The notes beneath the pieces were generated by a model. That model saw only the letters and a program-made list of their open reading frames with translations. It ran no database searches and was not told the DNA's origin. 64,000 bases of DNA, from contig OX485803.1 in NCBI GenBank assembly GCA_950295325.1, positions 1,860,001 to 1,924,000 on the forward strand, in the 5' to 3' direction. This DNA comes from Polytrichum commune. Taxonomy: Eukaryota; Streptophyta; Polytrichopsida; Polytrichales; Polytrichaceae. A program made the position numbers and the translations under genes. This document shows positions 22,284-35,070 of the stretch, in pieces; the first letter of the stretch is position 1, and every line of letters begins with the position of its first letter.

Positions 22284-22764
22284 TACATCCTAAACTCCGT
22301 AATATCAACCTCCATAATGTCACACACTCTCTAATATCCCAAAACCCTAGGGAACGATGTTCATAGTTCAAATCTCAATCCTTATTGTCACATCTCTCTC
22401 CCTTATATCACAAAATTTGTCAACAATGCAAACCACCAAAGAAGTCAACTCACACCTTCGCATTGTGCCATGTGTCAACATGTGGAGTGTCATCTTCTTC
22501 TTCTTCTTCTTCTCATGCCACTTGTTGAATGTTGGTGCACGCGTCCATCACATCGCCCATGAAGGTCGAGTGGAGTGGACCACACTAGCATAGGTAATAG
22601 GAGAACGAATTCAAATTGTCCTCACATCTCCTTTGTGTTATTCCATAATGTCACATGCTACACTAACTCTACAGTATCACACATCCATGTTAACGTTACA
22701 AAACTCCGTAATATCACGTGCACTTTGGTTGCCACAGCTGTGATACTACGGAGTTTAGAGTGTA
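22284..22764 (-). mobile_element. MITE family B, copy 2 (481 bp), inverted
   Basis: This is the reverse-orientation relative of 21230-21697: it opens with TACATCCTAAACTCCGTAAT and closes with the inverse of TACACTCTAAACTCCGTAGT. The (CTT)n stretch near 22495-22515 mirrors the (AAG)n of copy 1. Confidence 0.88.
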
Positions 22765-22999
22765 CTACATTCAACAACTTGGCCTCTAGCTAGAAAACTT
22801 CTCTGCTTTCAAACTGTGCGATGACACCCCGAAATTGCAAAGCCCTAAGAGATTGCCACTTGGTAAGCACTTGTGACACAAAGTTGGAGCAACAAAAGGA
22901 GATCGATCGATCGATTGAGCCACAATGTTGTGGGAATAGTGACATTGCTCAACGAAGAATGACTGAGAAGCATCAAACTTGTTGTGAGCTGAATTAGGG

Positions 23000-23371
23000 C
23001 ACTGAATGTGATATTTATTGTCATATGGTATTCAATGTCACTATGGTAACTTTTCGGATGACACTTCTTTTGAATAAGTGAACAAATATTGTCATGGGTG
23101 ATGGATGAGTTCATCCATTGGCCAAAACCCTACCTTCTCTTGTCAGCCACTTGTGATGAAATATTGTCATGGATGATTGAAGCTCGGATTAAACATCACG
23201 TGGTAAGTGCCAGTAATTGCAACACTGTAAATCTATAATCCCCCAAAAGTTTACAAGGAGTGACAAATAATGTTGGGTTAAGATTAGTGTCGGTGACACT
23301 ATACCACGGGTTATAAGTAGTAGTGAGTAAAACAATTAGAATTGGTGACACTAAATGTTGTATTTAGTGTA
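23000..23371 (-). mobile_element. MITE family A, copy 2 (372 bp), inverted
   Basis: Reverse-orientation relative of 20771-21151. The right end reads GACACTAAATGTTGTATTTA then GTGTA. The left end is eroded (CACTGAATGTGATATTTATT). The internal order of phrases matches copy 1 read backwards. Confidence 0.85.
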
Positions 23372-25038
23372 TATGTTAGGGAATGCATGGTAGAACATGT
23401 AGTTGTGGGCAATGTTGTGGAGTGATGCCAACCCAAGACTTGACATTAGCAATGGTGAAAAACTTTCACAGTAGGGTGAAATGAAGGTTTGAAGGGTGCA
23501 AAGCTCCCCCCATCACTGGTGATATTCCATTGACATCAAGGATGGTATGAAAGTTCCAAGTTCATTGGAATGCACCCTTTGGCAATCAAAGGGTTAAGAA
23601 ATTCGTGAGAATACATATGGTGACTCACGTTAAAGTGTGCTCACCAACATCCTACCATATATTGCTAACATAATTTGGAGAAATTTCCATGAAAATATAT
23701 GCATTTAAGCTAGCTTAAGGTCTCCAACAGAGTCTAGTGCACCTACTCTCCTCTTGGATAGTCAATCAAGCAACCACACATACTCGACACTTGATTAAAC
23801 AATGATTTAATACCTAACACAAAGCAACAATCATTTGGAAGGCATCCGAGGAGCTACCATAGTGGGAATCCATGACATCTCAACAACAACAAAAATCACA
23901 TTCGATCCTCTCAAGCAAGCTTTCTAATCCAAGAATGGAACTCTTTCCAACTCACAAGAAAGAAATTAGACTTCCTTCACCTCAAGGACTTTCTCAACTA
24001 TGCATGCAAAGCATACTTGAAACAACCCTTGCCACCGCCTCAATGCAAACTAATTGTTGCTTATTGCACTTCAAATTAGAGACTTGCAATTGAAATTGAC
24101 CACTGGGTGCCTATCTCAATCCCTATAAATAAATATTATGCACCACTTTTACTCTCACAATGTAATTAGATTTTCAAAATAGGCTCGAAACGTGCCATGA
24201 CCATTGAATAACTCATATACCTTCAATGAGCATGTTTGTCACGAACTCTAGTGAATTGTCCCATGTCTAATATTCCTCCCAATTTAGCATAGGTACATTA
24301 TGACCAAAGGCTTTGCGTGCTTTGATCAATTGACTCGCTGAGAATCCACCAGCGTACTGCAGGATGGAGGCAAAAAACCTCCTCACCTATGTATGTTTTG
24401 ATACACAAAATAACTCGCTCGAGGCATGGGAATTTTCATTCTTGCACCAATCGCTCATTATACATGTGAACCTTCTCAATGGCTAGGTTTCCGATGGCTT
24501 CAATTGGCTATAAAACTGGGGTTTCTTACTGCATACTGAGCAGGCAAGATGATCATTCTAACATTGCCTCTATACATTTACAAGATCAAACACACATGTG
24601 TTTAACAAAGTGAGCCATATGGCCTTATTATACACTAGTAAGGTGATGCGAAACAGGTTTTGAGGGTTCTGCATCTAATTGAAAGGTGTGAGTGTAAACG
24701 AAACTCTGTAGGGAACTTCTTTCATAAATATTAACATAGACACAAACAAATTTCAGTTCAATGGTCACCTCAAAAGCCACATGCAAAGTGGGGTTCATTC
24801 ACTCTCTCTTGCTGAGCCATGACTTTGAATGGCTTAGGTATGTTACAGAGAGAAGGTTGCCACACAGATTGGCAGACACCTAATCTAACTTTGTAGCCTC
24901 CACAAAAAAATCGATTCGAAAAACATAAATCATGCTATTCAACCACGAAGGACAATTTGAATCTAAACGTCTATTGGATTGGCTATTTTGGGTTACTCAT
25001 CATCCTAGTATGTGCATACAGAAATAGCATGAAGGAGT
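23372..25038. other. Intergenic, nothing recognised
   Basis: No gene, RNA gene or inverted-repeat element was identified. The 73-codon + strand frame at 23872-24093 has no family similarity. Confidence 0.5.
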
Positions 25039-25040
25039 TA

Positions 25041-25284
25041 CACTAGAGGTAAATTTGTCCATCATAACCAACCTTTGCAACTTGTTCACTGCAAAAGATG
25101 GCAAGAAAATGCATGAATAAATTTTGGGTTGTTAGCCGGAGGTTTTTGGTTGCCAACTGTTCAAAAACTGCAACCAACAACCTCCGGCTCACAACCAAAT
25201 CAATTTATTTATGCATTTTCTCGCCATCAAGTGCAATGCATAAGTCGCAAAGGATGGTTGTAATGGACAAGTTTTCTTTTAGTG
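25041..25284. mobile_element. Foldback MITE, near-complete palindrome of 244 bp
   Basis: Almost the whole element pairs with itself. 'aaatttgtccatcataacca' near 25051 matches the inverse of 'tggttgtaatggacaagttt' near 25256. 'gatggcaagaaaatgcat' (from 25097) matches the inverse of 'atgcattttctcgccatc' (to 25228). 'agccggaggtt' matches the inverse of 'aacctccggct'. The central loop is about 15 bases. The ends are TA-CACTAGAGG and, inverted, TAACACTAAAAG. The 109-codon frame across it is a by-product. A partial copy lies near 47085-47204. Confidence 0.85.
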
Positions 25285-25554
25285 TTAGGAAGTGTTCCCC
25301 GATGACGTTGTGTGTTTCAATCCGATGTATATGGGTCAATCCGAGTCATAGCCATCTTAAGCATAACTTTGAATGGCTTCGGTATGTTATATTGAGAAGG
25401 TTGCTACACAAATTGGCAGAAATCTAATTAAACTTTGTAACTTCCACTTGTAAATTGCTTTGAGAGACCACTACCAAGACAACCTTTATTGAGGTTAATT
25501 AATAGACTTGGACATACTTCTTAGTGAAGTGGGTTGAAGCGTTGATCATTCGTG

Positions 25555-26310
25555 ACCAACTGCTCATCTAAGTGGACAACACTTCTAACAACTCCCATGC
25601 GCTTATCTATTGATGCAAAGAACAATAGGTCTTCAAGTTTGGTTCATGTCTTTGAAATATGTCCATGGACAAACCTATTATGGACTAGATAACCATCAAG
25701 AGGAGAGTGAATGACGAGCCACGGAAGTGGCAAGTCATCCAGCTCCTCAAGCTAGTTATTGGTCATAATTGGTATGCTCATGGATGATAAGTCATGTGTG
25801 TGGATAGAAAACGCAAAATGTTGTTGGAAGTGCCCTCCACTTAGATGAGTGACCTATTGTGAGATGTATAATTGGCTTGAGAAGGTGGATGCCTTGTTGC
25901 TCCTTCAACTAGTCATCCATCTTCCTCTCACCAATTATGTAGTCAACTAATGACTTGGGTAGGCTTAAGGAAGAACATGCTTATAAATGAAGTATGGTGA
26001 AGTATTCATAACCCATAATCAGTCACTCATCCAAGTGGCAAGCACTTTTGGCAACTCCCATGTGCTTATCTATCTTCATCCATTAGGTCTTCAATTTCTA
26101 TCAATGAACATACCAAGTACGCCCCATAAACGGTTTGAGTAGGTGGAAGACTTGTCATGTGGACACACTGCTCTCACTTGTTATGGACTATATAACCAAT
26201 GACTGGAGAATGGGTGACGAGTTGTGGGAGTAGCGAGTCTTCTTCCTACTCGAGTTGGTCACCGGTCATAACCAATCAGCTCATGGACATGATCGGGGAA
26301 TTATGTATGA
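25555..26310 (+). repeat. Two degenerate direct repeats, period about 465 bp
   Basis: The phrases 'ctcatctaagtggacaacac', 'aactcccatgcgcttatcta', 'ttatggactagataacca' and 'ggtcataattggtatgctca' near 25560-25780 recur, with changes, in the same order at about 26030-26290. No coding frame is preserved. Confidence 0.65.
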
Positions 26311-26459
26311 TGTATGGTGCCTCCATGGATGAAAATTGTGATGAGTTTTGCTAACCCATCTATTAGCTCTTTTGCTTTTGTATGAGCAATTGGCTAAACA
26401 ATTTTCCATGACCAGGTCATGTAGTTGACAAAGTAGTAGTGGATGTAGTTGCAAGCTTC

Positions 26460-26830
26460 CTTAAGGCTTGCGGGTGTTATTCACTTACTTTTCTTGATTG
26501 CACACCTATATTTGATTGATGTGAGGTTAGGTGAGGATCAAAGAACAAACACCATAACATATACATGCTCAAAAGAGATTAAACTATGTCTTCAAATTTT
26601 ATCAACTACTCCACATTCAATAGTTGACATAATTGGGAGGACCTATGGATTCATTTAAAGAATCAACGAATTCTCATAGCCATTACCAAGTCAAGGGAGG
26701 TCCACTTTTCAATCTGGTTTTTGTTGGTATTTGCTGGTGCAACACAAATTTGATCAATAGAATATGGAGAACAAGAAACACGAACCGAATGACACCCGCA
26801 CATGGCCTTACAACCCCACAAGGTTGACAC
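26460..26830 (+). repeat. Dispersed repeat family F, copy 1
   Basis: 'agagattaaactatgtcttc', 'aattgggaggacctatg' and 'ggaggtccacttttcaat' also occur in order at 34675-34970 and, more weakly, at 61445-61600. Terminal structure is not visible, so the class is unknown. Confidence 0.65.
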
Positions 26831-27640
26831 GTGGGCACTTGATACACATGGGACTTTAAGCGTTTTATGTTCACACGGCAATGTAGAAGATCGCCGTTGA
26901 AATCATGTCTTAGCTTGGCAAAAAGGGAGTTGAAGCAACACCCATAGTAGTATTGAGGGCTCTAGTATTTTCTTCTTATAGAAATCAAGAGCATTTTGAT
27001 TGTTGAGATTAGGTTGTGAAAACTAATGATGGCATAATCCAAAGAGTGCCAAATCCAATTTTTGACTTGTGTTGCCTTCTTGGTGGTTGAAATATTGCTT
27101 TTGAGGTAACTTTTTTCCCTCTGGACCTCCACATGTGAGTTTAGCCCATGTACAAAAGAAGAATTCACTTTTGAAGTATATGTACTATGATTCCTTAGGC
27201 TTTCTTGGGGCACATGTCAAATATGAGTTGCTTTGAGAAATTTATTACCTAGAAAACATGTTTCTCAAGCACTCAAACTTGAAAGGTAGATAAGAATATG
27301 CATATATTAGAAACAAATAATATTCATTTTCAAATTTTTGGGTCAAATTTAACTCTAATTGAAGCAATCCACATTTACTTGCTGATGCCAAAATTTCTCT
27401 AACATATTTTAAGATGTGCCCTAAAAACCCAGATGTCACCATGTTTTTGATGCATAAAAAAACAAAAAAACAAAAAAATCCTTTAAATGATTTAATTTTG
27501 GACCAAATAATACAACTTGACAAGTCTGGCTACCTAATTTTTGCTATTTTTACTTAAGACAAAGTTTGTGGACCTAATAAAAAATGTGCAAAAAGCCAGA
27601 TATGAGCCTTATGGTCCTTTAGGGGTACATAATAACACAA
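26831..27640. other. Intergenic; upstream flank of SmD2
   Basis: AT-rich, with no recognised gene. The SmD2 promoter should lie in or just after its 3' part; no unambiguous TATA box was identified. Confidence 0.4.
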
Positions 27641-27891
27641 ATGAAAATGGTGGACTCCTTGGGAAACAAGTTTGAGCTTCCATGTCGTTCCAAATCTACC
27701 AATCCTAGTATCTTCGTATTCCGCTCATTTTCTGTCTCCCCCGTTTGTTTCTTCGCCTGCACCCCGCTCTTGTGTTTTCCCTCTTCTTCTTGCTGCTGCT
27801 GCTACGGATTCCTTGCGACGGCCACTAAGCTAGACTCCAACTCGCCGCCGAAACTTCCCTTTGAATCCCTCTGCTTCCAGCGACCGTCAGA

Positions 27892-29493
27892 ATGAGGTAA
27901 GTCTCCGAGCTTGCTGTTGATTTTTTTACCCGTCTTTGGACCCCTCTTTGTCTCAACTAACGACAAGCAGGTTCAATTCTTAGTTCGGTGCCCCAGTTCC
28001 AGTTTCATTACCTCCATGCGAGCCACTTTTCCATGTTGAGTTTTCGCTCCTCCCACAGCTGTGTTGGGAGTGCTCTTTTGGCTACAGGTGGCTTTTTTTT
28101 TTCCCCTTCTGTGTTAGGGTTTGGAACCATGTCTGTCGTAAACAATAATGGGCAGGTTCAATCGTTGTTTCGTTGGCCTATATCTATCTCCACCACTCGA
28201 GCCTCCTTTGTAATCGTAGATTTCGTTTTCCCCACAGCTACGTTGGGAATGCATTTTTGGCTACAGGTGGTGAGGGTTTTGTACAGTGCGTTTCTTCGAG
28301 GGTTTTAGGGTTTAGTGTAATATGCACGTTATCATCGAGTTTGCATTTATTCTGAGTAGGATGTGCAAGTAGTAGTCTAATACTTGAATGGCTCTAGTAA
28401 TTTATTTGAACTTACTGATGAGTGGAATGGGTTCTTGATGTTGCAGTGCCAGGCCAATGGAAGAGGATACGGTAAAGTCTCTGTCTTGCATGTGATTGTT
28501 TCTTCTGTGATTGTTTCTTACAAAGATGATTACCACTTGCTATAAAATTATAGGCAAAAACGAATGTTTAGAACTCAGCATTGTTGTGACTTTTGTGGCG
28601 TTGTTGGTTGCCTGCCGGAGTGGGAACAAGTTTTTAGAAACTCATCATTTGTCTTGCTTGTACAGGAGAAAACAGAGGAGGAGGAGTTCGCCACTGGACC
28701 GTTGTCTGTGCTGACTATGTCTGTGAGGAACAATACTCAGGTAAGTTTAAATTTAGTCTGTACACTTTAAGAGCGGTTAGCATGTCACATTTCATGAGTT
28801 ATCTGCAGTGCTGCAAGCATTCTGTAGGTTGGAAGGCTGAACCATGATAATATAGTCATGCTGGGATGCACGAGTGATCTTTTCAGAATGTGCTTGATTC
28901 TTTTTCTGAAGTTGATGTGGAGAATTTAGGGTTCTGTGGTCATGTAATTTTTTTATTTTTTAGTTTTTTGATTGCTCTATGTGGGGATTTTCATCGAACT
29001 AAGCACTTCCAGTTGACAAAGATAACGAAAATGTGGATTTGCCAGGTTCTAATCAATTGCCGAAACAACAAGAAATTGCTTGGGCGGGTGAAGGCTTTTG
29101 ACCGGCATTGCAACATGGTCCTAGAAAATGTGAAGGAAATGTGGACAGAGGTCAGTTCTTATAGCTTAAATTTGCCCATATTGACAATGTTTATACTGAG
29201 ACCTTGCTTTAATATGAATAGCTTTGGAGGACCCCTGGTCAGATCTTAGTATATCTTAATTGATTATTATGAAACCACCTATTCTTTTTGAAGTCCCTGT
29301 CAGCTTGTTCAGGTTCTTGCCCTGCGCAAAAGCCAAAATGGAGTAGTGATGTGTGATATTGTGGGTTTGTTGTCAGGTTCCTAAAACTGGAAAAGGCAAG
29401 AAGAAGGCTAAGCCTGTGAACAAGGATCGATTTATCAGCAAGATGTTTTTACGTGGAGATTCTGTCATCATTGTGCTGAGAAACCCAAAATAA
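27892..29493 (+). CDS. SMD2: Small nuclear ribonucleoprotein Sm D2, five exons, 108 aa
   Basis: Coding exons are 27892-27896, 28447-28471, 28666-28740, 29046-29150 and 29377-29493 (TAA at 29491). They sum to 327 bases with all junctions in phase and GT-AG. The product begins '[18 protein letters not shown]', then '[19 protein letters not shown]', '[20 protein letters not shown]', '[14 protein letters not shown]' and ends '[16 protein letters not shown]'. These are the Sm1 and Sm2 motifs of SmD2, nearly identical to Arabidopsis and within the family's usual length. SmD2 is one of seven Sm core proteins that form the ring on U1, U2, U4 and U5 snRNAs for pre-mRNA splicing. The first coding exon holds only ATG AG, so the long intron 1 acts almost as a leader intron. 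The full coding set is intact; this looks like a functional housekeeping gene. Confidence 0.97.
27967..28325 (+). repeat. Tandem duplication with telo-box motifs in SmD2 intron 1
   Basis: Two units start with 'gcaggttcaat' at 27967 and 28152 (period 185 bp). Both contain 'cccacagct', then 'gttgggaatgc' or a close variant, 'ttttggctacaggtgg', and a TTAGGGTTT motif (28114-28122 and 28305-28313). TTAGGGTTT is the reverse of the plant telo-box AAACCCTAA, common near the 5' ends of translation and RNP genes. A regulatory role is inference. Confidence 0.8.
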
Positions 29494-32400
29494 AAACAAT
29501 TTGTATTGAATTTGGTGATTGGAGCATGGTGGATATGGAAGAGGAGCTGTGAGGACTACAAGTGGGCTTCTATTTTTGCAAGTCAGACAGCTCACAGAGG
29601 TGCATGTGTGATAGATGCTGAAATTTTCACAAGGTTTCTTAGTCAGTACCAGTAGGGGCAGTTGAGCTTGCCAAGTCATCCTATTCAATCTGTGGATGTT
29701 GACACACTAATATGTTGTGTGTGTTCCCCAGCTGACATGTCCACAATACAGATCTTGTGATGTGTATCTAGCTTTTTGGATGGATGCAACATCTCAGGCT
29801 GGATATAATTTTATGGTGATGAAATTCTCTTCTCCTTGAACCTGACAGATGTCAATGGGTAACGTTGGATCGATGCCAGAAGATTCATACTAGCAGCTGG
29901 ATGTAGATCTGATTTCCAGAGCACATTCTTTAAGAATGATGTAGCAATTTGCAGCAACAATGCGTCAAATTCTATTTGTGTCATGATTGTTGAGGGTTTG
30001 GAATACTCAGGTCACTATGAGGTGAAGTAGTGAGTTACAACACCTTGTCACCACTGTTGGTAATGTTTCTTCAACTTTTGCATGCAACAATCGTCAAATT
30101 GTTACTCTAGTTGTCAAAGTGGTCTTACACATTTGATTTCATTGGATATTTCTGTTTGACATTCAAATGATGATGACATTCACAATTTCTGTGACAGGTC
30201 AGGAGTCATCTGAACTCTTGTTAGATGCACCAGTCAGTAGGGGTGGTACTGACTGGTGTTCCAAGCAAAGTTCCATAATTTGAATCGAACATTATGTTCT
30301 AATCTCCTCTGTCATTCTTAGTTTTGTGTGTAGGTACATGTCTGCCTTATCGTCAGCATCATAGCACCAGTCAAGCTTGTAAACCACTAATGACTATCAT
30401 TTCAGTTCCTGACAATGCAGCAGGAATGTGGGAAGCTGTGCTTAAAATGGTAACGTTTTTCATTATTTGTTAAGGTCTGGTAGTTTCTAGAGTATCTGGA
30501 GAGCAAGTCGAATCGTTCTGCAGGGATCAGGGGGTTGGATTTCTTAGTGCAAAACTTCAAGAAATGTCACACTTGACATTGCTAGTCGTACTATTGCCAC
30601 CGCAGTGACAGACATTAACTTTCCACACTAAAATATCCATTTAAGAGCAGAGTGAGTCTCTTCACAGCAAGTGTCTAATATATTGATCAAATGAAAAATC
30701 GCAGGATTTACAGTATATAATTTGATAGATAAGAAATAATCAGGTATGTATTATATCCTCCATATGCACATACTGAAAATAAGAGGAAGGAAGAAGGCAA
30801 AATGTTTTCTTCAAGTTGAATAGACAGGCTTCAAATAACCTTCAGTCTGTTCAAGCTGACAGTCCTAGAATAGAGCCCATGACCACCTGTTGTAAAGGGC
30901 CCCTCTACTTTAGTACATCTGGCTCTTTCTTTGGAATGCTTTAAAGTACCTATTGAGATTCTGATTAAGGTCCCAACATACTTCAAGCCGCATCAGTGAA
31001 GCGTTTTGGTGCTTGGATTGCGGTACGCACATTTTAGTTTGCAGCTCAGTGATGTAGCACCTATGTAGGTATTCAATTCTTGGAATCACCTTAACTTATT
31101 TCTCACTTAAGCAATGAATTAGAGCAAGTATACAATAAATATCACTTGCCATACATAATCACTTACCTTCATGCATATGATGATGGAGGTCCAAGGAGTA
31201 GGTTATTACCCAAGTTGATTATATTTCATGTTGAATTGTACATAGACAAAGGAGCACACATCATGAATAATGTGTGATAAAAATATAATTGGAATGGTCA
31301 TATTATGCAATGCATAGTCTAAAGATTCTGTCTAAATATATATTCAAGTTGAAAATAAATGAAATGGTCAAATACAAGGTACCAATTTTAAATGTTGTGG
31401 TGTATTTTAGGAATCAATGTAATATCAACCATAAGTGAGCGCTGAAGGACTTAAGGATTATAATATTTTACTCCATAATTGGTGGAAATGTTTTTTTTAA
31501 TGCATTCCAAAATCAATCACATGAGTGAAACCTAGATTCCCCACAATCACCATTAAGAGCAAATGAGCCAGTGTCATTTGATGATAATTGACCTCATAAG
31601 CTTCTCTATAATGGACCACCTTCCCTTCTCGAGTTGTAGGGTGTTTTATAATGAGGCCACCTTGTTGGACTGCAAGGTAGTCTCAAAATCAAATGAATGA
31701 TAAACTTACCACCTTCCAATATAGGTGCCTCCTATGTAGTCAAGTTAGTATCTATTTGCACATAACAAACTATATGCATATGAGGGATATGCATAACATC
31801 GTTGTCAATTTGGCCACAAACACACCTCATCTTTGTTTCTGGAAAAAAATGAGAAGGATTTGGAAACGACCTCCTACATTTTTTATTTGATTTTGTCTTG
31901 AAAGATGACTCCATAACATGGCATTGGAGTTGATAACCAAATTTACCTTGGCACTTGGCCTTTCTTCATCATTCATGCGAAGATTGCAACGCATACATAT
32001 TTTGAAAATGGTCGTAGTATGTGCAATGTGTTAGTGATTCAAGTGGAAGTCTTCATAACATATCCCTAAGGTTGGGGGCATAGAAGACACCATAAGCCCT
32101 CTTGGGGAAACTAAATACAAACGGTGAGGTTGATGAGATTCATTATCCGCAACCAAGTCGTTAGTTGATATACATTTCTTGGTCGTACAATGTTTATCTC
32201 CTCCTCAATATTTTGTCTTGAAATGTAAACACATGTTTATATATACCTTTTGAAAACCCGAGATAGTCTACTCATGAATTGGTTTCAATCTCAAGATGAG
32301 ATTACTAATTGATTACTTTTCATTTGGAAAACTATACTTGAGAGATTCTAAAAGGTCAGAAACAAAGATAATCCATGTGGTTTTTGAGTTGTCAAGGATG

Positions 32401-33160
32401 TGAGTATTCTTATCCATGTTAAACCAATGAGTGTATTATATTAGATAGGTGCAGTTGCACTCATACTTTCCTTCACTCAATTTCCTTTGCATACATTTTG
32501 CGTCTTTGGTAATATGAGCACGATTCAAGGGAAATACAAGGCTCATGTCAACACAAACCACACGTTTTAAACAAATTGGTTTAGTGACTCGCCATGACCT
32601 CAAACAATAAAACATGATTACATAAGTAATAATAAAACATCATCTTTTTGATATTTTATTTCATTTTGAACGATTAGTAAAGGTAAATGCTTGAAAATTG
32701 ATTTGTCTAAGCTTAATGATGCACAAATGGTCATTTTAGCAGTATAGTAGCATGTGAAGGAGAGTTGCCCGTAGAATAAATGCCCCAACCCTTGCTATTG
32801 CACATTTGAGATTATTGCTACCTCACCTGCCAATCTTGTATCTCCCACCCCCTCTCCTCCCTCACATGAAACAATTGGCATGAGGAGGCAATTTGCATGG
32901 TTGTCGACAACCATGCCATGTTTCCTTGCCTTCCAATGCATGGCCTCACGTACAACCCAAGTTCATAAGCACCCAAAACATAGATTCATGAAACACATTT
33001 GAAAAAAAAGAAAAAAATCAATCCATTCAACATTTTCAAGGTAAAAGGTGAATAAAGAGAAGCCTTTCTGTGATAAAGAATAAAAATTTCAAGAAAGAAA
33101 AGCTAAATAAAAATTCTCATATTCAAGTTTTAAATCCATCTTAACCCTAATATACTTTGG
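29494..33160. other. 3' flank of SmD2 and intergenic DNA
   Basis: The first few hundred bases should be the SmD2 3' UTR. Beyond it no gene, RNA gene or terminal-repeat element was identified; stop codons are dense in all frames. Confidence 0.5.
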
Positions 33161-33164
33161 GCAC

Positions 33165-33710
33165 TGATGCCACAAATCAAAGGCGACAATTTTGCAAGTC
33201 GCTTACAACACTGGGAGGAAAGAAAAATGAATTATAGTGACCATTTTTTTTGGGGTCCACTACTAGCCTCACATTTTTATTTCAAAACCCACTTTGACCC
33301 TCAAATGCCATAAACCATCACCAACAATGTTGAAGGCAATTTTTGACATTGGGAGGAAGCTAAAAAATTTACGGCCATTGGTGGCCATATGTTTTTGGGT
33401 CTCCTACTAGGCTCATATTTTATTTAAAATCCACTTTGACCCCCAAAATTCCATAACCACCAACAACAGTGTTGAGGGTCACTTCCAACATTGGAAGGCA
33501 AAACAAATTGTTTTTTAGCCATTGGTGACCAAGTCAATTTGGGTCCCCTCCTAGCCTCATATGTGTATTTAAAACCCACCTTGACCTCACAAAATGTTTG
33601 GCTAAAAATGCCATAAACCACCATTGGCAATGCTAAGGGTTGCTTCCCATGTTGGGAGGGGAAAGAAAAATTACATGGCCATTGGGAGGGGTGCACTTGA
33701 GGAGAATATA
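33165..33710 (+). repeat. Minisatellite, about four units of 138-159 bp
   Basis: Unit markers 'gccataaaccatcaccaaca', 'tccataaccaccaacaacag' and 'gccataaaccaccattggca' start at about 33308, 33450 and 33609, with a weaker first unit near 33170. Each is followed by 'gttgggagg'-like text, then 'ccattggtg', 'gggtc(c/t)c(c/t)ctag', 'cctcat' and 'cccactttgac'. Short open frames across it are not genes. Confidence 0.8.
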
Positions 33711-34674
33711 TGCGCATGCGCCTATGTCATCCAAACAATCAAAAATCAACAATCAACAAGTTTGGAAGATGTTGGGAGTTTGCACAAATACAAAAGCTTT
33801 GAAGAGTCACCACAAACCCTAGTTGGGATGACCGGCAAAGCCAATCAGGATGCGCAACCCGTCGGGAGCCCTTCCCGCATGTCACCCAACAAATTACATC
33901 CAACTACCATGATACAACCATGATTTGTCATCCAATAATGTTCATCCATAGCATGGGGCCCTAATATACATTTATTTAGTCCCTCACCCTACTAAACCCT
34001 CTGGTATGTTAATTTAAATAGCTTCTTTACATCATCAATTTGTAAACATCCTAAGTTATATATATCATGAAGTTCACCATATAGCTTGAGCTTTGTGACA
34101 AGCATAGGCTTCAAGATTTGTAGGTCACAACTTTAAAATGAACCCTATATTTGCTCTCATAGACTTTTCTAGAATATAGGATTGATCCCCAGGGGTGTTT
34201 CCATTCAAGACCATTGTGAATCCAGAAAAAGAAGGAATGAAGAGGTCATTGATGGAGAGATCAATGAACAAGTGCCCTCTCCACCAAATAGTCATATTAT
34301 TGTGGGTGGAATGGTAGCATAGAAATAATTAGTGTGGGCCACTCTAATTCTCTAGTCAAGATGGATTTAACGTGAGTCCAATACCCGGATCTTCTCCTCA
34401 ATTTTCCTTAAGACTTTTGACCAACACCTTACATATAAAACAATGCAAAAAGTAAAATCACATATGATTTTCTAGAAAGAGCAATCAATGTGGCCCACAC
34501 TTATTATCTACTAGAAATGTAGCAAAGGTTGAAAATTAAAGTGGCCCACATTCATTCTCACTATGAGATTCACCGTGGGCTCTAAAACAATTATTGTGGG
34601 CCCACGATAATAGGACTACTTAGTGTAGTTGCTATGTCTTATATGGGTCCACTACAACCACCTTTGAGTCAAGG
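33711..34674. other. Intergenic, nothing recognised
   Basis: AT-rich, without supported features. Confidence 0.4.
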
Positions 34675-34970
34675 TAGATGGGCCTTAAGTGGTTCATTTT
34701 CTTAACTACTTTCTTAAAACATCATAAAGACATATGCTTAAAAGAGATTGGACTATGTCTTCATATATTAATAACTACTCTACACTCAATAATGAACACA
34801 ATTGGGAGGACTTATGTATCTAGTTCAGAAATCAACAAACATGCACTTTTGATAATCATAACTAAATCAGGGGAGGTCCAATTTTCAATGCTTTTTTTGC
34901 AAATGTTTCATCACATGTTTGCTAATGCAACACGAGTTGTGTTGTGTAGGTCTAATCGGTAGAAGTTGGA
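34675..34970 (+). repeat. Dispersed repeat family F, copy 2
   Basis: Same phrase order as 26460-26830 ('agagattggactatgtcttc', 'aattgggaggacttatg', 'ggggaggtccaattttcaat'). Confidence 0.65.
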
Positions 34971-35070
34971 GAAGATGAAAAATGAACCAAATGAAACCCA
35001 CATACTTTATGTCAATGGACATGTAGACACCACTCAATTACTCATTCAAGTGATGTATAGTGCAGTGTAA

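Noticed and set aside
29810-29915. Possible C/D-box snoRNA after SmD2 (GTGATGA then CTGA)
   Set aside because: The nearer CTGA is too close to the C-like box, the farther one lacks a terminal stem, and no rRNA-complementary guide was recognised.
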